Virus record (IMG/VR): IMGVR_UViG_3300025674_000030 | Coordinates: 1 to 64,000 of that record | DNA: 64,000 bases | Source: a virus | Reading direction: 5' to 3' (one strand) | Shown here: piece after piece, positions 37,305 through 45,242 of the stretch | Position numbering within the stretch: the stretch's first letter is position 1 | How the letters are laid out: the number at the start of each line of letters is the position of its first letter | Made by a program: the position numbers and the translations under genes | The notes under the pieces: generated by a model | The model's input: the letters and a program-made list of their open reading frames with translations, nothing else | What the model was told of the DNA's origin: nothing | The model's database searches: none

Positions 37305-37838
37305 ATGGCTACAACCAACAACAGGCTTCGACCAAGAAGAGCATATAAGAGGCCAGTAAATAAATCTTCCGCAGATATCCCGGTAACCAGCACAATCTAT
37401 AATGTAATGGACAACTCGCGCAGGCTATCAGATCAAAAAATCATAACTAAAACATCTGGAGATGGGGAGCCGATACAAGACTCACTTGCTGTTTTAAGCG
37501 CTTTTGGTATGACTGTCGTAGAGGAGCCAAAAAACGTTGAGTCTTCGTTATTATCTGATGCTTTTATAGATTCTCGAAAACTTGAAACCCTACAGAAAAC
37601 TCAAGATACCAACCCCAACAGATTGCAACAAAAGAAGTTTAAAAACCTAAAGAACAAAAAAGTACCTATTTCTGATGTTTTCAATCAAGCGGCCCCAAAC
37701 CCAATAAACGATCTGGATACTTGTCAAGCAAATGAGTATAATATATCCCCAAAACCATCTTTCAATGTTATTGAAATAACAAATGATTTCATCAACTTTT
37801 CTCCCCTCCCCTTATCCACCAGAATTAAAACAAAATGA
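37305..37838 (+). CDS. Basic/disordered virion-operon protein
   Basis: The start is placed at ATG 37305, 6 nt after TGGGGGGT; in-frame TTG at 37287 is less likely. The 177-aa product has a basic N-terminus (NNRLRPRRAYKRPVNKSS) and looks largely disordered, with a KFKNLKNKKVPISDVFNQ stretch in the middle. It could be a linker or chaperone that docks on an acidic partner. It overlaps the next gene by an ATGA junction. No homologue recognised. Confidence 0.55.
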   Translation: MATTNNRLRPRRAYKRPVNKSSADIPVTSTIYNVMDNSRRLSDQKIITKTSGDGEPIQDSLAVLSAFGMTVVEEPKNVESSLLSDAFIDSRKLETLQKTQDTNPNRLQQKKFKNLKNKKVPISDVFNQAAPNPINDLDTCQANEYNISPKPSFNVIEITNDFINFSPLPLSTRIKTK

Positions 37839-40156
37839 CTAGTAAAAGATTGACAATCGCTGACCCACAACTACTATCTGGAAGTGGTGATATCACTCGC
37901 GATGCCCTTGGTCTTTCCGTAGACGGTGGCATCATATCTGACTTAATCCAAGAATACGATTATTCAGAGGCCACGGAGGATGAAGACGAAATAAAGAAAA
38001 AGTACATATACAGCATGAGGCTTGTTGGTTCTGAGCAGATATTGAACGATAAGCAATGGTTGTCTTATGTTAGCGGAGGAGAGTATTCAGATGCTTCTTA
38101 TCCGGGTATCTTTGCCGATCTAACATTCTTTGACCACCACCACAATGAGAACATCCCTTATACAGAAAAAGAGGTAAGAGAGAACGGAACTTACAGTACA
38201 CAAAGCCCCACGTTTGTTTCTTGCAAGCCACAGGTTAATAACTACTTTAGGTTGTACGAAGAATCAATACGCAACTTGTCTGACGTTAAAGTTTTGCCAA
38301 ATGGCTACAAGTTACTACACAGTGGTAGCATGATAACTGAGCAGTTTAAGCTTGGCTCTGTGCAGGTTGAGCAAACTGCCTCCCTCTTGGAAAACATATT
38401 TGTAACCAGTGAAGATGTTTATGATGAGATCCAAACAATAAACAACAAGTCAGATTTGTTGCCATATTATGTAAGAACTTCTTTTGATTTTGAATCAACA
38501 GGGCAATTCATTCATGCAGTAGAAGAAAACAATTTTGAGTATAGATTTATAAAGGTTCTAAAAGATTCATTTTTGTCCCAAGATGGCGCTACCGCTCCCT
38601 TGGATGTTACGTTCACAGTGCAGGCTCAGGCTATCGACAGCAGTAGGGAACTAAACAGCGCAACAAGCAATGTAGGGCTTAAAGTAACAGACGTTTTCGA
38701 TATGTTAAGCTACTCCCTTTCCGACTACAACACCGAGAACAGCAATTTTGATTATCTTTATGACAACTCAGAGGCGACCACTTCTCAGTATAATAACAAC
38801 TCGGTTAGAAGATTTGAAAAAACTTTGCCAACAATTAAGCAAACCAACTCTTTGCTTAGCTTGTTAAATGGGCCCATTTTCAAGAATACGTTTTTTGATT
38901 CTCCGCTGGAATCCCAAGAAAAATACAACGAAGTTGTGGCTTATAGAATAGAGAAGATAGGTGGCCAAGTATCTGGTGACTCACTTACTCAAAATACACT
39001 ACAAAACTTTTGGTTTTTAAATACAGATGGGGTAGAGAGGTTTGACTTTATAGATAATCAAGTATTCTTTAATCAAGATTACACGTACAGAATCTATAAA
39101 TATGTGCTAGTGGCGGGTATAGAATACAGTTACTCAGATCTTGCAGTTACAAGAACAATAGCCGATTTAGATAGTGATGGTATAACTGATTCTGCGGGCT
39201 GGTGTCTTGAGTTTTTTGATCCAGCAACCGGCGATTCTTCCGCACCGGTATTTGATGATGGCACTGGTGGAGTGGAGAACATAACCAATACGCTATCCAG
39301 TGATGCGCAAGTTCAATCACAAAACAAATACCTTGCTGATTTCAGACTTACTGTCAGGCCATCTGTAAAGATAGTCGAAGTTCCTATTATGACCAAAGAG
39401 GTTTCAATAGTTGACTCGTTCCCCAACTCTGTCCAAATAAGGCCAACCTTTTTGCTGGACAACTCCAACACATTGCAATTTTTTGTTCGGTATGATACTA
39501 AGGTTCCCGCGCTTTTCCCGACACCTGTAACAACAGCAGACGCAGATTATAAGCAAAGGTTCATGAACTCTTATGATTTAATAGAGAGCGATCTGGTTAC
39601 GGGTGAATCTGGAACCCTACCATTGACCCTTGAAGTTTATAGACTTAAGGAGATGCCACGGTCTGTGGCGGACTTTGACGGAAGCTTACTAATGTCGAAG
39701 AGTATGAAAGTATTGAATCATGATGCTACTTATTCTGCGACTGTTTGTTTCGATAAGGTCACACCAAACACCAAGTATTACTACATGTTTAGGATTGTGA
39801 ACGAAGCTGGCAATGCCGGCCTAAATTCCAATATAATAGAAGCAGAGCTAGTTAGTGATGGTGGCTACAAGTTTGCTAACTTTGAATCTTATTTTGAAAA
39901 CGAACTCAAAGAGAGAGCTTTATCGAGAACACTAAAAGGATTTAAAAAGTTAATAGGGATTAGTCCTACTATTGAAAACCTCATTGTTGATGATTCTATG
40001 GTTGATTATTCTGACCTAGCTAAAAACCAAATCAATAATATAACTTTTGGCCAAAGCGACAATCCAGTGTGGGAAAAAAAGTTTAAAATTCGACTTACAT
40101 CGAAAAAAACAGGCAAGAAGATAGATATAAACATAACACACAAACTCGTTGGTTAA
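37835..40156 (+). CDS. Large β-rich virion protein (773 aa)
   Basis: Begins in an ATGA overlap. The protein is soluble and β-rich. Its last third has a fibronectin-III-like strand pattern (TPNTKYYYMFRIVNEAGNAG) near residue 645, as found in many phage tail and capsid surface proteins. The end (FKIRLTSKKTGKKIDINITH) is basic. The middle contains an acidic calcium-loop-like stretch, DLDSDGITDSAG near residue 445. It is probably a peripheral tail or baseplate protein. Function is not more precisely readable. Confidence 0.6.
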   Translation: MTSKRLTIADPQLLSGSGDITRDALGLSVDGGIISDLIQEYDYSEATEDEDEIKKKYIYSMRLVGSEQILNDKQWLSYVSGGEYSDASYPGIFADLTFFDHHHNENIPYTEKEVRENGTYSTQSPTFVSCKPQVNNYFRLYEESIRNLSDVKVLPNGYKLLHSGSMITEQFKLGSVQVEQTASLLENIFVTSEDVYDEIQTINNKSDLLPYYVRTSFDFESTGQFIHAVEENNFEYRFIKVLKDSFLSQDGATAPLDVTFTVQAQAIDSSRELNSATSNVGLKVTDVFDMLSYSLSDYNTENSNFDYLYDNSEATTSQYNNNSVRRFEKTLPTIKQTNSLLSLLNGPIFKNTFFDSPLESQEKYNEVVAYRIEKIGGQVSGDSLTQNTLQNFWFLNTDGVERFDFIDNQVFFNQDYTYRIYKYVLVAGIEYSYSDLAVTRTIADLDSDGITDSAGWCLEFFDPATGDSSAPVFDDGTGGVENITNTLSSDAQVQSQNKYLADFRLTVRPSVKIVEVPIMTKEVSIVDSFPNSVQIRPTFLLDNSNTLQFFVRYDTKVPALFPTPVTTADADYKQRFMNSYDLIESDLVTGESGTLPLTLEVYRLKEMPRSVADFDGSLLMSKSMKVLNHDATYSATVCFDKVTPNTKYYYMFRIVNEAGNAGLNSNIIEAELVSDGGYKFANFESYFENELKERALSRTLKGFKKLIGISPTIENLIVDDSMVDYSDLAKNQINNITFGQSDNPVWEKKFKIRLTSKKTGKKIDINITHKLVG

Positions 40157-40170
40157 TAAAAGGCAAACCA

Positions 40171-40180
40171 ACTATTTATT
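40171..40180 (+). promoter_or_regulatory. Candidate late promoter element
   Basis: ACTATTTATT in the 43-nt gap before the 40200 gene, ending 19 nt before the ATG and just upstream of AAAGAGGAAA. The identical 10-mer occurs in the gap at 61286. It is a likely start point for transcription of the 40–43.5 kb virion genes if gp55 uses it. Confidence 0.4.
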
Positions 40181-40199
40181 TTGAAAAAGAGGAAATAAT

Positions 40200-41219
40200 A
40201 TGGCTTTTTTGGACAATAGCGGTGACATTATCTTAGATGCTGTGCTAACAGATCTTGGAAGAAAGAGAATGGCGGAAGGTGATTTCAGAATCACCCAGTT
40301 TGCTCTCGGTGACGACGAGATTGATTATTCTCTCTATGACGCCAACCATCCCTCTGGTTCTGCCTACTTCGACTTGGAGATACTCCAGACTCCAGTTTTT
40401 GAGGCATTTACAAGAGGCAATGCCAACATCAATTATGGTTTGTTAACTTTTGACGGAAATGCTGACATACTCTATCTTCCATCAATGGCTATTAATGAAT
40501 CAACTCTAACAAGCGCCAAAAGGCTCTACAACAACGTGATTTATTTGGCTGTGAATCAGCAAACTCGCGATGCCTTAGTTGACGCTGCCGCAATAGGAAA
40601 CACAGAGCAAGTTGTGCTGGAGGGCGGCAATGAGCATGTGTTATTTGAAACAGGTCTTAATACAGCCAACAATGATCCAGCAGGAACGGCAAAGGGTAGA
40701 ACAGATTACATAGTTAATACTGGCCTCTTGGATAGTACAATGACTCTTACTGCTGATGCGAGATTTTTGTCCGCTGTATATGCAGTCGAAGAGGGATCAA
40801 CTTTCTCTTACCCTGCGGGCGCTTCAGCTTTTAATGTCACCATCAATCTGAAGGGGCAACCAACTCCACCCACTGCTGGCGCTACTGGCGTGGTTGGTAG
40901 AAGAGTTTATACAATTCCCACCATCAGCAACTTGGTTGAAGATCAGGATGTGGGCGGAACTACTCAGGCAACAGATATTTCAAGCATTAATGGCCCACGC
41001 GGTGTAGCGACAGCTATGGGATTCTCAGTTTCTCCTGAGCTACGAAGAGACAAGAACTCAGCAGCGCCTGCGAAGTTTTCTTTACACGGTAAGATTTCTC
41101 AAGACCTGTTTGGTGATAGTAAGACATATGATTACATTGATACTGTAATCTACCTAAATGGAAACACCTCGGGTGCAAATATACAAACAATCATTAGAAT
41201 AATCAGACAGGCAAGCTAA
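40200..41219 (+). CDS. Virion protein, 'LTxxG…GxF…DD' N-terminal module
   Basis: 339 aa with AAAGAGGAAATAAT before the ATG. The N-terminus (ILDAVLTDLGRKRMAEGDFR, then FALGDDEIDYSLYD) shares a pattern with the 33578 protein. The rest is β-rich, with a proline/glycine hinge (GQPTPPTAGATGVVGRRVY) near residue 220. No enzymatic motif. A preceding gap holds a candidate late promoter, so it may be expressed independently of the upstream genes and in higher amounts. Tail or fibre-associated structural role inferred. Confidence 0.6.
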   Translation: MAFLDNSGDIILDAVLTDLGRKRMAEGDFRITQFALGDDEIDYSLYDANHPSGSAYFDLEILQTPVFEAFTRGNANINYGLLTFDGNADILYLPSMAINESTLTSAKRLYNNVIYLAVNQQTRDALVDAAAIGNTEQVVLEGGNEHVLFETGLNTANNDPAGTAKGRTDYIVNTGLLDSTMTLTADARFLSAVYAVEEGSTFSYPAGASAFNVTINLKGQPTPPTAGATGVVGRRVYTIPTISNLVEDQDVGGTTQATDISSINGPRGVATAMGFSVSPELRRDKNSAAPAKFSLHGKISQDLFGDSKTYDYIDTVIYLNGNTSGANIQTIIRIIRQAS

Positions 41220-41236
41220 GCTAACGGAGTCAATAA

Positions 41237-42277
41237 ATGCCAGTACAGTACGAACCTTTTAACACATCACAAGATGTAACTACAACCAAGACATTACTAC
41301 ACGAAGTGATTCCAATCACGGGCTCAATTGTTAGTGGTACCTATGGCGTAGGCAATATCAAGGACTACGCCCATGGTATGTTTCAGTCTGTTTATGACTA
41401 CCCCTACCTAAGTTCTTCGGCTAACCACATCTTTGATATCACTGTTGGTTATGATGAATCTTCTGGCTTAAGCGGCTCCGGTACTCAAAACGCAAAGAAG
41501 ATAAATCTCTACAATCAGTACGCTCAGGTTCTTCTCGGATACACCGGCTCTACTGCCGATGGTGTTCGTAAGTTTGAGAACGACTTGACTCTAGACGGTA
41601 CTGGCTCAATGAAGGAAGTTTTCTTCATTAACTTCTCTCGCCTTATTACAAAAGACCAAATCAAGAAGGGCTCCTTTTCGTTAAGTCTAGGGACTGGCTC
41701 TGCATATGCATCCCCGTTTGCTGGTGATCAGTTGGTGTTACAAGATCACGAAGCTACCGAAACCAGCGGCTTTTCATCGCAAAATCCCGGTGGTGATTAT
41801 GGTGTTCTTTATACAAGTTCTGTTGGAATCAACAGCGACTCTGGCGTTGGTAACATTTTTTATCAAGCAGGTATCGCGGTTATTACCGCCTCTGTATTTG
41901 CTCCTACTGTCGAAATGAATGCAGCCGGCGAAGATATAGATGCAGTTCTTACTGGTTCTGCAATTTCCGGCGCTTGTGACGCACTTAGGCACCGCACCTT
42001 TAACCTTAGCTTCAACAACACTACGGAGATTAACTCCAAGATTTACTTCTGTCGCGTACCTCACAACAAATTCAACTACAGTGCCAACCCAACATATCTT
42101 TCTGGCGCTTCGATTAGGGTTAAGAATGAGGACGAGACTGCAAATCCAGTGTCCTACATCACCACTGTTGGGCTTTACTCCTCTACAGGCGAACTACTTG
42201 CGACCGCAAAGCTCTCTGAGCCACTTCGCAAGGATCCAACTAACGAGCTAACACTTCGCGTCCGTCTCGACTACTAG
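41237..42277 (+). CDS. Virion protein, paralogue A with shared C-terminal module
   Basis: 346 aa, preceded by AACGGAGTCAATAA. The last ~75 residues (NKFNYSANPTYL, then TVGLYSSTGELLATAKLSEP and LRVRLDY) align well with the end of the next protein (EANFSNNPTYI, RIGVYDENKNLIGVATLSSP, FKIKLDI), so the two are paralogues or share a docking module. The N-terminal parts differ. Composition (S, T, G, N, Y) is that of an extracellular β protein. A fibre, collar or decoration function is plausible but unproven. Confidence 0.65.
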   Translation: MPVQYEPFNTSQDVTTTKTLLHEVIPITGSIVSGTYGVGNIKDYAHGMFQSVYDYPYLSSSANHIFDITVGYDESSGLSGSGTQNAKKINLYNQYAQVLLGYTGSTADGVRKFENDLTLDGTGSMKEVFFINFSRLITKDQIKKGSFSLSLGTGSAYASPFAGDQLVLQDHEATETSGFSSQNPGGDYGVLYTSSVGINSDSGVGNIFYQAGIAVITASVFAPTVEMNAAGEDIDAVLTGSAISGACDALRHRTFNLSFNNTTEINSKIYFCRVPHNKFNYSANPTYLSGASIRVKNEDETANPVSYITTVGLYSSTGELLATAKLSEPLRKDPTNELTLRVRLDY

Positions 42278-42286
42278 GAGGTTAAG

Positions 42287-43513
42287 ATGCCTTTTAGGAA
42301 GTTTGGAGATACAGACCTCATAAGAAACACAGTTATTTCTTATCCAAAGGTAAACTTTTTCATCTATGATGGAAATGTTTACCACAATCACCGTCCCGAT
42401 CAAGATGGGCAGTTTGACAAAGTTTATTCTTCTGAGGCAGGCTCAATAAACCTCTATGAGTACAACATAGATAAGTTGTCTGGAAGTAACGACTTTATCT
42501 ATCCATACATTACAAAACAATCTGCTGGAGCCACGTTCAAGACAGTTGGCAAAGTTTCGTATTCAAACGAGTTTATTTATGGTGATAGGGTCACTGGTAG
42601 TTATCCACTAACGGCCAGCATCTCTAGAGAATATATGACAAACCCAAGTGCAAGAAATACGGGCACCGACCCAAGCACTGGTGCCACATTCCCAACAAGC
42701 CCCCAGCACCCACACTTTTATGCACTAAAGAACAGGCTAAACTATCTTGGACAAATAAGTCCTCATTATCTTGTATCCTCTTCTTTCGGAAATAAAAACA
42801 ACCAGACAATCAATTTAATATCGATCCCATCCATTGCATATGGTTCACAGATTAACCCCGGCTCGGTTTCTCTCAAATGGTATCTCACTGGTTCTTTGAT
42901 TGGAGAACTCAGAGACGAGAAGCAAAACGGTGAACTAATACAAATTGGTCCAGAAGGTTCTACTGGCTCAGGTTCTGTTGCCGGCGTCGTTCTATATGAT
43001 GAGGGGTTCCTACTGCTCACAGGCTCTTGGGATCTTAGTACAGAACAGATTGGGCTAACTGACGGCGGTTCTATCACTGAGCCACAATGGATCTACTATG
43101 GCGCAGGGGCCAAAGATGGAGTAACGCAAGCAAGCGCACCACCGGGCTACATTTCTGCTTCTTTTGATATGTCGTTTGAAGGGCACACAGAAACCCAAGT
43201 CTTGACCATGTTCGCACATGCTGCTCGCGGAGAAGCCAACTTTTCAAATAATCCAACCTATATTGAGCACGGGCAAACAAAAGTGCTGCTTAGTTCGTCC
43301 GCTGTGTTTGAAGAAAATCCAGAAAGAACGATTAAAAACACCGTCTCATCTAGCTTTGATGGCTATGAAGCACCTTTTAAGAGACAAGTATACATTTCAA
43401 GAATTGGGGTGTATGATGAAAACAAGAATCTTATAGGTGTTGCCACTTTATCAAGCCCTGTTCTTAAGGAAGAAACGCAAGACCTGTCTTTTAAGATAAA
43501 GTTGGATATATGA
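42287..43513 (+). CDS. Virion protein, paralogue B with shared C-terminal module
   Basis: 408 aa, preceded by AGGAGG. It shares its C-terminal ~75 residues with the protein just upstream but has a different N-terminal half (ISYPKVNFFIYDGNVYHNHR, then KLSGSNDFIYPYITKQSA). It is rich in Ser, Gly, Tyr and Asn, as in β-structured tail proteins. Likely an assembly partner or alternative of its neighbour. It ends in an overlap (ATGA) with the resolvase gene, the point where structural genes give way to DNA-metabolism genes. Confidence 0.65.
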   Translation: MPFRKFGDTDLIRNTVISYPKVNFFIYDGNVYHNHRPDQDGQFDKVYSSEAGSINLYEYNIDKLSGSNDFIYPYITKQSAGATFKTVGKVSYSNEFIYGDRVTGSYPLTASISREYMTNPSARNTGTDPSTGATFPTSPQHPHFYALKNRLNYLGQISPHYLVSSSFGNKNNQTINLISIPSIAYGSQINPGSVSLKWYLTGSLIGELRDEKQNGELIQIGPEGSTGSGSVAGVVLYDEGFLLLTGSWDLSTEQIGLTDGGSITEPQWIYYGAGAKDGVTQASAPPGYISASFDMSFEGHTETQVLTMFAHAARGEANFSNNPTYIEHGQTKVLLSSSAVFEENPERTIKNTVSSSFDGYEAPFKRQVYISRIGVYDENKNLIGVATLSSPVLKEETQDLSFKIKLDI

Positions 43514-44049
43514 TTTTAGGTATTGATGTTTCAACAAGCATTACGGGGTTTGCTATAGTAGACAAAAAGGGTAAGATAGTCCTTTCTGAAGCCTGTGACC
43601 TTCGCAGAGACAAGACATTTTTTTCTAAGTGTCTCACAATAAGAGCAAAAATTTTAGATATTCTGGAGGCTCATGGGGGCAAAATCGAGCATATTTATAT
43701 CGAGCAGCCCTTCACGTTCTTTAACTCTGGGGGCTCATCTGGTAAGACCATGGCCGCCCTGCAAAGATTTAATGGCGTAGTTTCATGGATGTCTTACGAA
43801 TGCTTTGAGATACAGCCAGAATACCTTGGGGCAACTCAGGCTCGCAAGCTCGTAGGGATTAAAGTTCCTCGTGGCGAAAAGGCAAAAAAGATTGTTATGG
43901 AGCATCTGCTTGCGAATGACCCCGACTTCACCATTCAGTATACAAACAAGGGTAACCCCAAGCCACAAGAGTACGATAGAGCAGATGCACTCGTTGTTGC
44001 AAGAGCGGGGCTGCAAGATATCTGGAACAAGAAGCTTGCTGAAGAATGA
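43510..44049 (+). CDS. RuvC-like Holliday-junction resolvase
   Basis: 179-aa nuclease of the RNase H-like fold. The acidic residues expected for two-metal catalysis are seen: Asp6 in ILGIDVSTSITG, Glu65 in IYIEQPF, and Asp156/Asp159 in EYDRADALVVARAG. The length is close to E. coli RuvC (173 aa). It would cut four-way junctions or branched DNA to prepare replicated phage DNA for packaging, in place of T4 endonuclease VII. Followed by primase and the Mre11–Rad50 fusion, it belongs to a recombination-dependent replication set. Confidence 0.82.
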   Translation: MILGIDVSTSITGFAIVDKKGKIVLSEACDLRRDKTFFSKCLTIRAKILDILEAHGGKIEHIYIEQPFTFFNSGGSSGKTMAALQRFNGVVSWMSYECFEIQPEYLGATQARKLVGIKVPRGEKAKKIVMEHLLANDPDFTIQYTNKGNPKPQEYDRADALVVARAGLQDIWNKKLAEE

Positions 44050-44070
44050 TCATCGTGTTATCTTACGTTC

Positions 44071-45009
44071 ATGAACAAGGCAGCAGCAAAGAAGATTCTG
44101 TATGAAACGCTTGGGGCAAGTTGGGACAGGGGCTCGGAACTCCTTTTCAAGTGCCCTTCGTGCAATCATCATAAGCGTAAATTCTCAGTTAACTTGGACA
44201 AAAATGTTTATAAGTGCTGGATTTGCGATTATTATGGTCGTAATATTAGGCGTGTTATTAGACGGTTTGGTTCGTATGTGCAACTACAGAAATGGGACCA
44301 GATTACAGACAGAACAGATATTTCGAGATTTTCTGAGCTTTTTATGGACGAACAGTCTGGAGAGAGCGAAGCAAAACTTGAACTCCCGTCAGAATTTGTA
44401 AGTCTTGCCAACAAGAACCTGCCCCTATCTGCCAATCGCGCCTTACGTTATCTTAAAGAACGTAAAGTCACCAGAGAACAGATTGTTCGCTGGAAGATGG
44501 GTTTCTGCTACGATGGAGAATATAGCGGCAGAATTATTGTGCCATCGTTTGGGACCTCTGGTTACCCGAACTATTTCATTGCGCGCTCATATGTTGGGCA
44601 TGGCATGAAGTATAAGAACCCACGTTCATCGAAAAACGTCGTGTTCAATGAGCTATTTACTAACTGGAACGACGACTTGATTATTGTTGAAGGAGTATTT
44701 GATGCAATTAACGCAGGAAACGCTGTGCCTATCTTGGGGTCTACGCTACGCACAGACTCCGACCTATTACGAAAGATTGTACGAAATGACACCCCGTGCT
44801 ACATCGCCCTCGATCCTGACGCGGCTGATAAAGAGCGCCGCATCATTCAAACGCTTTTGCGCTACGATGTGGAACTCTATAAGATCGATGTAACAGGCTA
44901 CGAAGACGTTGGTGCCATGCCACAGAGTGTATTTAAGCAGCGCAAAGCTGACGCATCTCTTATCGATAGAGATAACTATTTGCTATTAGACATGCTGTCT
45001 GCAATATAG
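44071..45009 (+). CDS. DNA primase (zinc ribbon + TOPRIM)
   Basis: 312 aa. An N-terminal zinc-binding domain has Cys28, Cys31, Cys49 and Cys52 (KCPSCNHHKRKF, then YKCWICDYYG), as in DnaG/T7 gp4 primases. A TOPRIM core follows, with IIVEGVFDAINAG near residue 205 and ALDPDAADKE near residue 247, providing the Glu and the DxD of the metal site. It is shorter than DnaG and lacks a helicase domain, comparable to T4 gp61 in size (342 aa). It makes RNA primers for lagging-strand synthesis. No clear Shine–Dalgarno precedes the only usable ATG, so expression may be low or coupled. Confidence 0.88.
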   Translation: MNKAAAKKILYETLGASWDRGSELLFKCPSCNHHKRKFSVNLDKNVYKCWICDYYGRNIRRVIRRFGSYVQLQKWDQITDRTDISRFSELFMDEQSGESEAKLELPSEFVSLANKNLPLSANRALRYLKERKVTREQIVRWKMGFCYDGEYSGRIIVPSFGTSGYPNYFIARSYVGHGMKYKNPRSSKNVVFNELFTNWNDDLIIVEGVFDAINAGNAVPILGSTLRTDSDLLRKIVRNDTPCYIALDPDAADKERRIIQTLLRYDVELYKIDVTGYEDVGAMPQSVFKQRKADASLIDRDNYLLLDMLSAI

Positions 45010-45016
45010 CTAATAC

Positions 45017-45045
45017 TTGACATGTCTTCTTGGGCGTGCTATAAT
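45017..45045 (+). promoter_or_regulatory. Perfect sigma70 consensus promoter
   Basis: TTGACA (45017–45022) and TATAAT (45040–45045) are both exact consensus hexamers separated by the optimal 17 bp, in the only sizeable gap of this region. Predicted transcription would start near 45052, giving a very short leader before the AGGTAG ribosome site and the ATG at 45063. It should be read by host RNA polymerase without phage factors, as for early genes. Confidence 0.85.
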
Positions 45046-45062
45046 AGTTTTTGGAGGTAGTA

Positions 45063-45242
45063 ATGAGAGAGTTGCTAGACGATAATCCCGTCTATTTTAT
45101 TTGCTTAGCTTTAGGGGTTTATATCCCGACAGCCCTGATTTTTATTTCGGTTGTGAATCTTTTTGAAGAGGCTGAAGAAAAACCACAACCGATAGTTGAA
45201 AACTTATATGTTTCAGATGTTTGTGAACAGGAGATTAAATGA
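45063..45242 (+). CDS. Small single-pass membrane protein
   Basis: 59 aa from ATG 45063, with GGAGGTAG upstream (in-frame TTG 45051 lies inside that site and is unlikely). It has one transmembrane helix (YFICLALGVYIPTALIFISV, about residues 11–30) and an acidic C-terminal tail (EEAEEKPQPIVENLY). It is the first gene after the consensus promoter, so it is probably made early and strongly. A membrane-directed early function such as superinfection exclusion or host takeover is only a guess. It overlaps the next gene's ATG. Confidence 0.65.
   Translation: MRELLDDNPVYFICLALGVYIPTALIFISVVNLFEEAEEKPQPIVENLYVSDVCEQEIK

Noticed and set aside
40200-43513. Major capsid, tail sheath or tail tube gene among the 40–43.5 kb virion proteins
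   Set aside because: None shows the motifs or length expected of gp23, gp18 or gp19; they are kept as unspecified virion proteins.
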